Shown here piece after piece: positions 22,352 through 31,761 of a DNA stretch of 64,000 bases. Location: assembly GCF_018917865.1 (NCBI RefSeq), contig NZ_JAHLPM010000001.1, positions 1-64,000 on the forward strand. Reading direction: 5' to 3'. The notes under the pieces were generated by a model. The model was not told where the DNA came from. It saw nothing but the letters and a program-made list of their open reading frames with translations, and searched no databases. The translations under genes were made by a program, and so were the position numbers. The stretch is from Tissierella simiarum. GTDB lineage: Bacteria > Bacillota > Clostridia > Tissierellales > Tissierellaceae. The stretch's first letter is position 1, and the number at the start of each line of letters is the position of its first letter.

Positions 22352-23463
22352 CTTTCTCCCTCTCTTGAATAGACTATTTCGCCGTTTATTATTGTATATT
22401 CTACCCTACTATTATAGGTTTCTATAGGATCATTATCATATATAACTATATCTGCTATTTTCCCTTCTTCTATACTTCCAAGTATATGGTCTATTCCAAG
22501 GATTTTAGCAGGATTTAAACTCATCATTCTTGTAAGACTTTCCCTAGAAACCCCTGATTTATAGAATTCTATTCCATTCCAAAGATATTTTACTTTTCCA
22601 CTTGGTGAATAGTCTCCTGTTAATGTGAAGCTTACTGGATTTCCTTTTTCTTCAAATTTACCTATTTTATATAGATCTGTTTCATTATATCTTCCTTGGG
22701 TCAGATATATAAGCTCTCCTATTACTAAGGATATATTTAAACCACTAAAATTATCTAAACATTTATGGGCTTGATATCCTCCAACTATTACCAGATTAAT
22801 ATTGAACTCCTTTATAAGGTTTATTAATCCATTTATTTCCATTGCTTCATTGGCTGTTATAAACAAGGGAAGTTTTCCTTCCACTATATCTTCTACAATT
22901 GATTGGACTTCCATATTAAATTCTAATCTATTTTTTAAGAAGCTTTCCAGTTCAGCAAATATACCCATTCTAGTCATTGGTGCTGATTTTCTCTCACCAT
23001 ATATTTCTTTTACATTTTTTATTACTGAACCCTTCATTCCTACTAATTCCTTTATCAACATTGTATTGGAGTTTTTTCCATATGTCCTATAGGCTGCCAT
23101 TTGTCCACCTATAATATTAGAATTTCCTGGCGATGCTCCTATTGTCGTAATTCCAACTTTATATAGTTCTTCTAATTCTATTTCTCTATGATTAAAGGAA
23201 TATTTTATTTTACATTCTGGGGTAATAGGATTGGAAATTTCATTATTATCTTTCATGCTAAAGGATATATCCATAGAACCAAAGCTACTTACAGGATCAA
23301 TAAATCCTGGAAATACTTGTTTTCCTCCAGCATCTATAATTTCTTTATTTTCATCCATAATATTTTTATCAATTCTCTCTATAATTCCTTTATCTATTAG
23401 AATATCATAGTCCTTTAATACTTTCCCGTTACCAATGTGTATATTTCCATTTCTTATTATCAA
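22345..23463 (-). CDS. Amidohydrolase paralogue with degraded metal site
   Basis: I start at TTG 23463, seven bases after GGAGG, giving 372 aa (LIIRNGNIHIGNGKVLKDYD); the open frame extends 45 bp further but without a ribosome site. The fold landmarks remain: PGFID, GVTTIGASPGNSN-like, SLNPAKILGIDHILGSIEEG. The HxH pair, however, is replaced by PVSS (GFIDPVSSFGSMD), and the later His and Asp motifs are missing or altered (ITANEAMEIN, TLTGDYSP). It is probably inactive as a metal hydrolase. Being next to an intact paralogue, it may form a mixed complex with it or bind substrate. Confidence 0.75.
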   Translation of the reverse strand: MIIRNGNIHIGNGKVLKDYDILIDKGIIERIDKNIMDENKEIIDAGGKQVFPGFIDPVSSFGSMDISFSMKDNNEISNPITPECKIKYSFNHREIELEELYKVGITTIGASPGNSNIIGGQMAAYRTYGKNSNTMLIKELVGMKGSVIKNVKEIYGERKSAPMTRMGIFAELESFLKNRLEFNMEVQSIVEDIVEGKLPLFITANEAMEINGLINLIKEFNINLVIVGGYQAHKCLDNFSGLNISLVIGELIYLTQGRYNETDLYKIGKFEEKGNPVSFTLTGDYSPSGKVKYLWNGIEFYKSGVSRESLTRMMSLNPAKILGIDHILGSIEEGKIADIVIYDNDPIETYNSRVEYTIINGEIVYSREGERC

Positions 23464-23539
23464 AATATAATCCTCCTTGCCATATCTATTGTTGGGATTG
23501 TAAAGCAAGACATAATTGAAAATGGGTAATAAACTAATA

Positions 23540-25291
23540 TTATTTTGTAAAATACATTAAATTATAACTTAATTCAGCATGAGGATTTATATAAAATCCT
23601 TTTAAATTCTTTGGAATAAAATAAGTATATGATAAACAATAGGTTGGTGCTATTACTCCCGTACCTACTAATAATTTCTCTGCTTCTAATAAAAGTTCTG
23701 CCCTTTCTTGGTTATCTGGAGAATTTGATGCTTCTTGAAGTAATTCTCTGTATCTATCTGCATCTTCTCCTGTCCAACCTGATTTAGTACTATCAAAATA
23801 TCCATCTACTGGATCATAGATTTCTAAAAGTCCATTTGGATCGTTATAGTAAGGTCCCCAACCTGATGTACAGATATCATACTCTCCTGCATCTACCTTA
23901 TCCCACATTACATTCCACTCCACCATATCTATTTTAATTTCTACTCCTAGTTTCTCCTTCCACTCTTGAAGTAACCATTCTGCTGATTTTTTAGAATATT
24001 CATTCGTTCCTCTAGTGAAATAACTTACATCCATTTTTGATGGATCTGGATCTAATCCTTCTTCCTTTAATCCTTCAATTAAAAGTTCCTTTGGATCTGG
24101 ATATTTCTTTAGAAGTTCTCTTATTATTTCGTTTCTTCCACCTACTCTTTCACTGTATAATTCATCTCCAACATTTGTAACTGATGGTATCAATGAATAT
24201 AGAGGTTCTGCCTTTCCTTCTCTTAAGTCTTTAACATATTTTTCCCTATCAAAAGCTAAGGAAAATGCTAATCTTATTTTTGGATTTTTAAAATATTTAT
24301 TTTTAACATTAAATCCTAAAAATTCTGGTGCATTATCTGGTGCAGTTTTCATTTCAAATTTTCCATCTTCCATAATAAGGTTTTGCCACTCTGGTTCATT
24401 TGTAGTCATATAATCTATTTCTCCACTTAATAATGCCTGTGCTGTAGTCGCTGTTTCTTGAATGATTTTTCTTTCTATTCTCTCAAGAGTAATATTTTCT
24501 GCGTTCCAATAATTAGGATTCTTTACAAATGTAATCTGTACATTTGGATCCCAACTTTCTATTAAAAATCTACCATTCATCATAACTTTATCTATTGATG
24601 AACCATAAGCTGTTCCCCATTCTTCATATTTATCTTGTCTTACTGGTTGTGCTCCTGTAAGCAACTCTAAGAAATATCCATAAGGTTTTACTAAAGTAAA
24701 TTCTATGGTTTTATCATCTATTACTTTTACTCCTATATCTTCTGGTTGTTTATTCTTCTCTGGATCTGTACCATCGTTGTAAAGGGATTCTCCAAAGTTT
24801 TCAATAACCCCATCGAATAACCAAGCATTTGTTGATCCAGTCTCTGGCTTTGCCATGGTTCTAAATGTAAATAAAAAATCATTAGCTGTTACTGGTACTC
24901 CATCATTCCAAACTGCATCTTCTCTAATGTTAAAAGTATAAGTCAATCCATCTTCACTAATAGTCCAATCCTTAGCTACTCCAGGTACTATTGCTGAATT
25001 ACTGTTTTCATCTGTAATTTCTGCAACTAAGGTTTCAAGGATAAATTTTTGAACCCCATTATCCGGTGCTGAAGTATTTAACATAGGATTTAAACCTGTA
25101 GGCTCACTTCTATCACTATATTTTAATACTTGCTCATCTGATAGTTCTTCTTTCTTTCCTTCTGCATTATCTGTTTCCACTGTAGCATTATCTGTAGTTG
25201 CTGGTGCTTTGTCTTTTCCACATCCTACTAGTACTCCAAGGGATAAAGCCATAATCAAAATAAAAATTACTAATCTCTTAAGATTTTTCAT
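23540..25291 (-). CDS. oppA: Peptide ABC transporter substrate-binding lipoprotein
   Basis: This 583-aa protein has a lipoprotein signal peptide (MKNLKRLVIFILIMALSLGV, lipobox LVGC, Cys-24) and an acidic linker. The SBP_bac_5 domain follows, with LKYSDRSEPTGLNPMLN, YTFNIREDAVWNDGVPVTAN and FVKNPNYWN. It is anchored outside the membrane and captures oligopeptides for the adjacent permease. It lies 59 bp after the oppF gene and 77 bp before the amidohydrolase paralogue. The length is normal for OppA. Confidence 0.9.
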   Translation of the reverse strand: MKNLKRLVIFILIMALSLGVLVGCGKDKAPATTDNATVETDNAEGKKEELSDEQVLKYSDRSEPTGLNPMLNTSAPDNGVQKFILETLVAEITDENSNSAIVPGVAKDWTISEDGLTYTFNIREDAVWNDGVPVTANDFLFTFRTMAKPETGSTNAWLFDGVIENFGESLYNDGTDPEKNKQPEDIGVKVIDDKTIEFTLVKPYGYFLELLTGAQPVRQDKYEEWGTAYGSSIDKVMMNGRFLIESWDPNVQITFVKNPNYWNAENITLERIERKIIQETATTAQALLSGEIDYMTTNEPEWQNLIMEDGKFEMKTAPDNAPEFLGFNVKNKYFKNPKIRLAFSLAFDREKYVKDLREGKAEPLYSLIPSVTNVGDELYSERVGGRNEIIRELLKKYPDPKELLIEGLKEEGLDPDPSKMDVSYFTRGTNEYSKKSAEWLLQEWKEKLGVEIKIDMVEWNVMWDKVDAGEYDICTSGWGPYYNDPNGLLEIYDPVDGYFDSTKSGWTGEDADRYRELLQEASNSPDNQERAELLLEAEKLLVGTGVIAPTYCLSYTYFIPKNLKGFYINPHAELSYNLMYFTK

Positions 25292-25349
25292 AATTTCCTC
25301 CTCATAATTTGATTTTATACTTAATAAGCTATGCTTATTAAAGACTTAA

Positions 25350-26333
25350 TTATTTAACCAGATGACAGGCTACAAAATGCTCATGACTTATTTCTTTAAA
25401 CTCTGGCATCTTTTCCTTACATTTATCTATAGCAAGACTACATCTTGATGCAAATTTACATCCCGGTGGTGGATTTATAGGGCTTGGAATTTCTCCGTCT
25501 ATTGGAATTCTTTTTTTAACCCTTTCCTCTTCTGGATCTGGTACTGGTATTGCTGATAATAAGGCTTGAGTATAGGGATGTAGTGGATTTCTATATAATT
25601 CATCACTTGTGGTAAACTCTACTAAACCTCCCAGATACATTACACCAACCCTATCTGATATATGTTTTATCATAGATAGATCATGGGCTATGAATAAATA
25701 GGTTAATCCCCTTTCTCTTTGTAACTCTATTAGTAAATTTACTACTTGTGCTTGAATAGAAACATCAAGGGCTGATATAGGTTCATCACAAACTATGAAA
25801 TTTGGATTTATGGCTAAAGCCCTTGCTATTCCAATTCTCTGTCTTTGACCACCAGAAAATTCATGAGGGAATCTGGAGGTATGCTCCTTATTTAATCCTA
25901 CAGTATCTAACAATTCAAATATTTTTTCTTGTCTTTCTTTTTTTCTATTGGCACCCTTATATATATGATGAATATCTATTCCTTCTCCAATAATATCTCC
26001 TACTGTCATTCTTGGATTTAGAGATGAATAGGGATCTTGAAATATTATTTGAGCTTTTTTAGTAAATTCTCTTTTTTCTTGTGTATTAAAACTATGTATA
26101 TTTTCTCCTTCATAAATCACTTCACCATCTGTAGCATCATAAAGTCCCATTATGGTCTTTCCACAAGTTGTTTTACCACAGCCTGACTCTCCTACAAGTC
26201 CTAGGGTTTCTCCTTTATATATATTAAAACTAACATTATCAACAGCCTTTAGTACTTGTTTTCTTCCTACTTTAAAATATTTCTTTAGATTTTTAACTTC
26301 TATTAATACTTCCTTACTTTCCATATGTTTCAC
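25350..26333 (-). CDS. oppF: Peptide ABC transporter ATPase
   Basis: This 327-aa ATPase has Walker A GESGCGKTT, a Q-loop in AQIIFQDPYSSLNPRMTV, signature SGGQRQRIGIARAL, Walker B FIVCDEPISALD and an H-loop (IAHDLSM). The C-terminal oligopeptide/dipeptide domain with clustered cysteines (CKFASRCSLAIDKC) is the Opp/Dpp-specific Fe-S or disulfide-type motif. It overlaps oppD by 20 bp. With OppD it powers the OppBC channel. Confidence 0.92.
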   Translation of the reverse strand: MKHMESKEVLIEVKNLKKYFKVGRKQVLKAVDNVSFNIYKGETLGLVGESGCGKTTCGKTIMGLYDATDGEVIYEGENIHSFNTQEKREFTKKAQIIFQDPYSSLNPRMTVGDIIGEGIDIHHIYKGANRKKERQEKIFELLDTVGLNKEHTSRFPHEFSGGQRQRIGIARALAINPNFIVCDEPISALDVSIQAQVVNLLIELQRERGLTYLFIAHDLSMIKHISDRVGVMYLGGLVEFTTSDELYRNPLHPYTQALLSAIPVPDPEEERVKKRIPIDGEIPSPINPPPGCKFASRCSLAIDKCKEKMPEFKEISHEHFVACHLVK

Positions 26334-27354
26334 CTCTTGATATTAGTTCTCTTGGCACTCCAGTAATATCTGCCCTACTATCATGAAGCCAACATGAAGC
26401 CTCTTGGGTATCTCCAAAGGACATTGGTTTTGGCTCTTCCACCCTACATATTTTCATTCCAAACTCACATCTTGCCGCAAAGGGACATCCCTTTGGAGGA
26501 TTTATTAGATCCGGTGGTGTACCTGTTAAGGAATATAGGGTTTCTTTATTATTAGAACTCAATTTTGGTACGGATTTTAAAAGTGCAAAGGTATAGGGGT
26601 GTTTTGGATTATAAAATATTTCATCTACTGTACCCCTTTCAACTATTTGTCCTGCATACATTACCTGTATCCTATGGGAAACACTGGCAACTACTCCTAG
26701 ATCATGGGTTACTAATATAACTCCCATATTCAATTCTTTTTGTAAATCAGAAATCAAATCCATAATTTGAGCCTGAATTGTAACATCTAAGGCTGTTGTA
26801 GGCTCATCTGCTATTAATATCTTAGGATTACAAGCAAGGGCAATGGCTATCATGGCTCTTTGTCTCATTCCTCCTGAGAATTCAAAGGGATATTGATTCA
26901 TTCTTAGTTTTGCATTGGGTATTCTAACTAATTCCAGCATATTCAATGCAACCTTCCTAGCTTCTTCCTTAGATATATTATTATGGAGAAAAACACTTTC
27001 TGATATCTGCTCCCCTATTTTCATAGTTGGATTTAAGGATGTCATAGGATCTTGAAATATCATGGATATATCTCTCCCCCTTATTTCTGCCATTTTATCA
27101 TCATCTAATTCTAATAAATTTTGTCCTTCTAAATTTATATAGGAATTTTCCTTTCCAATTATGGTTTGTGGGCTAGGAAGTAATCCCATTATTGCCTTAG
27201 ATGTAACAGTTTTTCCACAGCCTGATTCTCCTACTATGGCTAAATTTTCTCCTCTATTTAAATGAAAGTCCACTCCTCTAACTGCTTGAGCAGTACCTGC
27301 ATAAGTATTAAATGAAACCTGTAAGTTCTTTACTTCTAATAATCTATTATTCAT
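26314..27354 (-). CDS. oppD: Peptide ABC transporter ATPase
   Basis: This 346-aa ATPase has Walker A GESGCGKTV, signature SGGMRQRAMIAIAL, Walker B ILIADEPTTALD and the C-terminal CPFAARCEFGMKIC motif. Order oppB-C-D-F-A is standard. It starts 9 bp after the oppC stop, and its 3' end overlaps oppF. Confidence 0.92.
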   Translation of the reverse strand: MNNRLLEVKNLQVSFNTYAGTAQAVRGVDFHLNRGENLAIVGESGCGKTVTSKAIMGLLPSPQTIIGKENSYINLEGQNLLELDDDKMAEIRGRDISMIFQDPMTSLNPTMKIGEQISESVFLHNNISKEEARKVALNMLELVRIPNAKLRMNQYPFEFSGGMRQRAMIAIALACNPKILIADEPTTALDVTIQAQIMDLISDLQKELNMGVILVTHDLGVVASVSHRIQVMYAGQIVERGTVDEIFYNPKHPYTFALLKSVPKLSSNNKETLYSLTGTPPDLINPPKGCPFAARCEFGMKICRVEEPKPMSFGDTQEASCWLHDSRADITGVPRELISRGETYGK

Positions 27355-27363
27355 CTAGTCCAC

Positions 27364-28320
27364 CTACTTTCTTAACTTTGGATCTAATGCATCTGAAAGT
27401 CCATCACCAATTAAGTGAAATGCCAACATGGTTATAACTATCATCAAACATGGAAAAAATAGTTGATGAGGATAGAACATAAGTTGCTCTTGTCCTGCTG
27501 ATGCTAATGCTCCCCAACTTGTTTTTGGTGCTTGTACTCCTAATCCTATATAGCTTAAGAAAGCTTCTCCAAAAATAAATCCTGGAACAGACATAGTTAT
27601 TTCTACCATTATAATTCCAAGGGTATTTGGTAATAGATGTTTCATTATAATCCTTCCTGTACTAGATCCTAATGCAGCTGCTGCTTCTACATAGTCTTGT
27701 TCTCTTATTTGAAGTATTTGTCCTCTTACCATTCTTGTAGTACCTACCCAAGATGTAATGCTCATTGCTAATACTAAAGCAAATATACTTCTACCTAGAA
27801 CAACTGATAGTATCAATACTATTATTAAATAAGGCAAGTTCCCTATAAACTCTGCAAGCCTCATAATAATATTGTCTATTACTCCACCCTTTAATCCTGC
27901 TAAAGCACCTAATAAAGATCCAATTATAAACTTTACAAGGGTACAACAAAGACCTATTAATAAGGAAATTCTTCCACCATAACAAACCCTAGTAAAAAGA
28001 TCTCTTCCCATGTCATCTGTTCCAAACCAATACTCACTATTTGGCTTTAAATCTTTAACATCAGTATTTATATATTGATAATCATGTTCTGATATTAAAG
28101 GTCCTACAAATATGGTTGCGACTACAAGTACAAGAAGTATTAATCCTAGTATAGATAAGCCATTAGATCTAAATCTTCTCCAAACATCAGACCAATAAGT
28201 TAAAGATGGTTTGCTTATTTCTTCACCTGAAAGTCCTTTAGTACCAACTCGTTCGAACATATTTTTATCTATTATCTTTTCATTTTGAACTACGTTTAAA
28301 TTACTTTCAAAACTATTCAT
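27364..28320 (-). CDS. oppC: Peptide ABC transporter permease
   Basis: This 318-aa permease has a cytoplasmic N-terminal stretch of about 60 residues, six predicted membrane helices, and the family marks YWFGTDDMGRDLFTRVCYG and EAAAALGSSTGRIIMKHLLP (EAA loop that contacts the ATPases). The C-terminal GDGLSDALDPK closes the protein as in other OppC/DppC members. It pairs with OppB, 27 bp upstream. Confidence 0.92.
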   Translation of the reverse strand: MNSFESNLNVVQNEKIIDKNMFERVGTKGLSGEEISKPSLTYWSDVWRRFRSNGLSILGLILLVLVVATIFVGPLISEHDYQYINTDVKDLKPNSEYWFGTDDMGRDLFTRVCYGGRISLLIGLCCTLVKFIIGSLLGALAGLKGGVIDNIIMRLAEFIGNLPYLIIVLILSVVLGRSIFALVLAMSITSWVGTTRMVRGQILQIREQDYVEAAAALGSSTGRIIMKHLLPNTLGIIMVEITMSVPGFIFGEAFLSYIGLGVQAPKTSWGALASAGQEQLMFYPHQLFFPCLMIVITMLAFHLIGDGLSDALDPKLRK

Positions 28321-28347
28321 ATTATCCCTACCTCACTATTATTTTCT

Positions 28348-29277
28348 CTAAGATTCTGTAACTCTTATTCTTGGGTCAACTATTCCATATAAAATATCTA
28401 CAACTATTAAAGCTATGGTATATAAAATTGCATAAAATATTGTAATACCAATTATCATGGTATAGTCTCCATTAGAAACAGATTTTACATAATAATTTCC
28501 AAGTCCCGGTATTGAAAACATCTTCTCTAGTATGAAAGAACCACTAAATATCCCAGCTACTGCTGGACCAATCATAGTAATAATAGGAATCATTGAATTT
28601 CTTAAAATATGATTTTTAATAACTCTTTTCTTTTTGCAACCTTTGGCTTTTGCTGTAATTATGTAATCTTCATTAGCTACTGAAATTATACTACTCCTCA
28701 TAAACTTAGTATAAGAAGCTATTCCTCCTATAGCATAAGCCGTTACTGGTAAAATATAATGCTTTAATTGCCCCCATCCGAAGACTGGTACTAATTTCCA
28801 TTTGAAAGCTACAAAATATTGAAGCAATGCAGCCACTACAAAACTAGGAACACATATTGCTAAAACAACACAAAATCTTATAATATGATCTCCTACCTTT
28901 TCCCTATTAAATCCAGATATAATTCCTAGGGAAATCCCTATGACTATTTGTAAAATAACAGCTATTATACCAATTTTAGCTGAAATCGGTGCATTCGCCT
29001 TTATTACATCATTGGCAGATTTTCCAGTATAGATAATTGATTCTCCAAAATCTCCTGTTGTTAAAAGATTTTTCATATATAAAAAATATCTTTCTACAAC
29101 TGGTTTATCCAAACCATATTTTGCTCTAATAACCTCCTGAGCTTTATCTGGCATCTGACCTACCTTAGCTGCAATAGGGTCCCCAGGTGCTCCTGCTATT
29201 AAGAAAAATGTTGCTGTAATAATTAAAAATAAAGTAATTAGTGAATAAAATATTCTTTTAGTAATAAATTTAAACAT
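28348..29277 (-). CDS. oppB: Peptide ABC transporter permease
   Basis: This 309-aa permease starts with MFKFITKRIFYSLITLFLII and has a GDPIAAK loop, about six membrane helices and the EAA-type loop (YIITAKAKGCKKKRVIKNHI). It ends in the conserved VDILYGIVDPRIR. It is the first gene of the operon and lies 105 bp downstream of the sigma-54 promoter. The length is normal. Confidence 0.92.
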   Translation of the reverse strand: MFKFITKRIFYSLITLFLIITATFFLIAGAPGDPIAAKVGQMPDKAQEVIRAKYGLDKPVVERYFLYMKNLLTTGDFGESIIYTGKSANDVIKANAPISAKIGIIAVILQIVIGISLGIISGFNREKVGDHIIRFCVVLAICVPSFVVAALLQYFVAFKWKLVPVFGWGQLKHYILPVTAYAIGGIASYTKFMRSSIISVANEDYIITAKAKGCKKKRVIKNHILRNSMIPIITMIGPAVAGIFSGSFILEKMFSIPGLGNYYVKSVSNGDYTMIIGITIFYAILYTIALIVVDILYGIVDPRIRVTES

Positions 29278-29321
29278 AATTTATCTACCTTTCTTATGAT
29301 TTGTATTAAAATTTATTAATG

Positions 29322-29354
29322 CTAATAAGTAATGAAAATACTTTCTTCTTTCAT
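29322..29354 (-). CDS. Possible 10-codon leader peptide before oppB
   Basis: A very strong GGAGGTGA site precedes ATG 29354, and the frame MKEESIFITY ends with TAG at 29322. It lies between the sigma-54 promoter and oppB. The ribosome site is better than that of oppB, which argues for real translation. No attenuator hairpin was recognised, so its role, if any, is unknown. Confidence 0.35.
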   Translation of the reverse strand: MKEESIFITY

Positions 29355-29381
29355 TTCTCACCTCCATCAGTATTGTACATT

Positions 29382-29397
29382 TGCAATCTCCATGCCA
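29382..29397 (-). promoter_or_regulatory. Sigma-54 (-24/-12) promoter of the opp-amidohydrolase operon
   Basis: The minus strand reads TGGCATGGAGATTGCA: the invariant GG (-24) and GC (-12) are 10 bases apart, and the flanks fit TGGCAY-N5-TTGCW. It lies downstream of the gene for a sigma-54-dependent activator and upstream of oppB. Confidence 0.9.
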
Positions 29398-29451
29398 ATA
29401 TTTCATCACATTAAAGCTTTGCTATATCAACATGTATACGATTTAAATAAA

Positions 29452-29504
29452 AAAGACAATTAAGCCTAAGTACTATTTTTAATACTATAAGCTTAATTGT
29501 CTTT
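29452..29504 (-). terminator. Terminator of the sigma-54 activator gene
   Basis: A 14-bp stem AAAGACAATTAAGC/GCTTAATTGTCTTT with a 25-base loop is followed on the minus strand by TTTTTTATTT. Confidence 0.75.
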
Positions 29505-29510
29505 ATTTTT

Positions 29511-29526
29511 GTCCGATTTTTCGGAC
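29511..29526. promoter_or_regulatory. Probable enhancer (UAS) for the sigma-54 activator
   Basis: The dyad GTCCGA-TTTT-TCGGAC is centred about 130 bp upstream of the -24/-12 promoter, the usual distance for a bacterial enhancer. On the minus strand it is followed by A-rich, not T-rich, sequence, so it is not a terminator of the activator gene. Confidence 0.6.
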
Positions 29527-29546
29527 TTTTATTTTTTCTTTATATA

Positions 29547-30971
29547 TTAGGATTCATTTGCCTTATCTAAACATATTAACTCATATTTTCTTAGTTTACT
29601 ATGAAGAGTTTGCTTAGGAACCTTCAGATTTCTAGCTGCCTGTGCACAGTTTTGTCCTGCTTCTTCAAGGGCTACTTTAATTAGTTGCTTCTCATACTCT
29701 TCCACAGCCACTTTAAGGCCCATCTCCTTTGGTATAGTGGGTTCAAGGAATTTGATTTCTATATTCTTCATATAGGGAAGACTATAATTTTGTAAATCTT
29801 CCAATGCAATATATTCACCTTCTACAAAATTCATAGCACTTTCAATGGTATTTTGAAGTTCTCTTACATTGCCTGGCCAATCATTATCCAAAAAGTACTC
29901 CATAACTTGCTTATTTACACCTTTAACCGACTTATTCATTTCTTCGTTACAAGTTTTAATAAAATGTTCAATTAAAATAGGAATATCCTCTTTTCTTTCT
30001 CTAAGAGGAGGTATATTGAAATTTATTACATTTAACCTATAATATAGATCTTCTCGAAGTTTATTTTCTTCTACAAGTTTTCTGGCTTCCACATTTGAAG
30101 CTGCAATTATTCTAACATCTACGATTTTTGTCTTATCACTTCCCACCCTTCTTATCATGCCATCTTCTATTACACGTAAAAGTTTGGACTGCAAGCCTAG
30201 GTCCATAGAGTTTAACTCGTCTAAAAATAACGTACCTCCATCAGCTAGTTCAAATAATCCCTGCTTGTCCTTTGCCCCAGTAAAACTTCCTTGAACAGTC
30301 CCAAAAAGTATACTTTCCAATAAGTTTTCAGGCAATGCTCCACAATTTTGTGCAATAAAAGGTTTATTTCTTCTGTAACTTAAATTATGTAATCCCTGTA
30401 CTATAAGCTCTTTCCCTGTCCCCGTTTCCCCAAAAACAAATACAGGCGAATTGCTATTAGCAACTTTTTCTGCCTTTATCTTAAGTTGTTTTATGGCGGA
30501 GCTCTGCCCAATTATATCAGATAAGCTATATTGGGTTCCATTTTGGAAAAATTTATTAGCTCCTATATCTTTACTATGTAATGTGCTTTGCAACATAAGT
30601 ATCTTTTCTGATAATTCCATTACATTTGTTAAATCTTTAAAGATTTCAATAGCACCTTCAATTTTACCGTTATTAATTATAGGTATTGTTGATGTAACTA
30701 TAGAAACACTTTTTCCTATACAATTTATGTAATTTTGAACATGTTCAATTATGGGTTTCTTACTATTAATTACTTTATGAAAAGTACTATTATTCTTATT
30801 AATGTTAGAGAATACTTGGAGAATATTTTTACCTATTGCCTCTTTAGGATTAAATCCTGTAATGTTTGTAGATGGTTCATTGAAATATACAATATCTAGA
30901 TTTGAATCTACAACTATTATTCCTTCTTCTAGATTGTTAAGCATCAACTCAAGGATATTTTTATAATCCAT
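29547..30971 (-). CDS. Sigma-54-dependent transcriptional activator (PAS-AAA+-Fis)
   Basis: In this 474-aa protein residues 1-120 are a PAS domain (LEEGIIVVDSNLDIVYFNEP). Residues 155-385 are the AAA+ domain, with Walker A GETGTGKEL, Walker B GGTLFLDELNSM and loop-1 motif GSFTGA in place of the common GAFTGA. The end is a Fis-type helix-turn-helix (CAQAARNLKVPKQTLHSKLR). It is next to the only clear sigma-54 promoter in the window and most likely drives the opp-amidohydrolase operon in response to a ligand sensed by PAS. The layout resembles RocR-type amino acid catabolism activators. Confidence 0.9.
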   Translation of the reverse strand: MDYKNILELMLNNLEEGIIVVDSNLDIVYFNEPSTNITGFNPKEAIGKNILQVFSNINKNNSTFHKVINSKKPIIEHVQNYINCIGKSVSIVTSTIPIINNGKIEGAIEIFKDLTNVMELSEKILMLQSTLHSKDIGANKFFQNGTQYSLSDIIGQSSAIKQLKIKAEKVANSNSPVFVFGETGTGKELIVQGLHNLSYRRNKPFIAQNCGALPENLLESILFGTVQGSFTGAKDKQGLFELADGGTLFLDELNSMDLGLQSKLLRVIEDGMIRRVGSDKTKIVDVRIIAASNVEARKLVEENKLREDLYYRLNVINFNIPPLRERKEDIPILIEHFIKTCNEEMNKSVKGVNKQVMEYFLDNDWPGNVRELQNTIESAMNFVEGEYIALEDLQNYSLPYMKNIEIKFLEPTIPKEMGLKVAVEEYEKQLIKVALEEAGQNCAQAARNLKVPKQTLHSKLRKYELICLDKANES

Positions 30972-31227
30972 ATCACACCACCATTCCTTAATATGTAAGC
31001 ATATTTATTAATTAAAAACTAGTTCTTTCTATAAGTTTAACAACAATATCTATAGTTAATAAAGATATTGTACTTTTTTAGAAGATTGCAAACACTGATT
31101 TTATTGATGGTTGCAACTCTAGCGTTTAGCAGTATTATAGTTGTCAACAAACTTACGTTATGGGATATATCAATAATCTCTTTTTTAAAGGAAGAAATTT
31201 AAAAGATTCAGCAAAGGTTTTATAAGT

Positions 31228-31485
31228 TCATTTAGGATTAGCATAGAACATTTTTCTATTATCTAAAATTATCATGACTTTTTCATCTTGGACAGGCAAA
31301 TCTTGAGAACTTCGTTTATAACGCGAGTGAACTCTTGTAAGGCTAGCATTACGGTATGGACATACAACATCTTTTCCAATTGAGAACATGTCTATATAAA
31401 TAGTATCTTTAGCAATACTATGATCAACATATTCTAAATTTTTATCTAATATTTTAACAAATTCATCCATGTAAATTTGCCTCAC
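31228..31485 (-). pseudogene. ISL3-family transposase remnant (N-terminal fragment)
   Basis: These 85 residues end in ASLTRVHSRYKRSSQDLPVQ and MIILDNRKMFYANP, the zinc-finger region at the start of ISL3-type transposases, where RVHSRY and DLP are conserved. The usual finger cysteines have partly changed (CPYRNAS, FYANP), and the catalytic domain is absent downstream. It is a dead fragment of an insertion sequence; no terminal repeats could be paired. Confidence 0.75.
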
Positions 31486-31592
31486 TTTTCTACGTTATTA
31501 TGATACTATTATAATATACCCCTCACCCTTTTTCAACAAATTGAAGATATATGTAAGGTAGCTTCAAATAAAGAAATGCTCTGATATTAGAT

Positions 31593-31620
31593 AAAAAAAG
31601 ACTAGATCTTTCTAGCCTTT
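31593..31620 (-). terminator. Terminator downstream of the small secreted-protein gene
   Basis: The GGCTAGA/TCTAGTC stem (one G-T pair) is followed by seven T on the minus strand. Confidence 0.65.
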
Positions 31621-31761
31621 AGTAATTCATTATAAGTAATCTAGTAATTTTACTAGTTTATTTTGAATTTACTATTTGTTTAGTTTAAATTCCTTATAGA
31701 TTTATGAAAGAAAACATAATATAATTCTTTAAAAAAATAAGCAGGGGATAATCCTCTAGGC

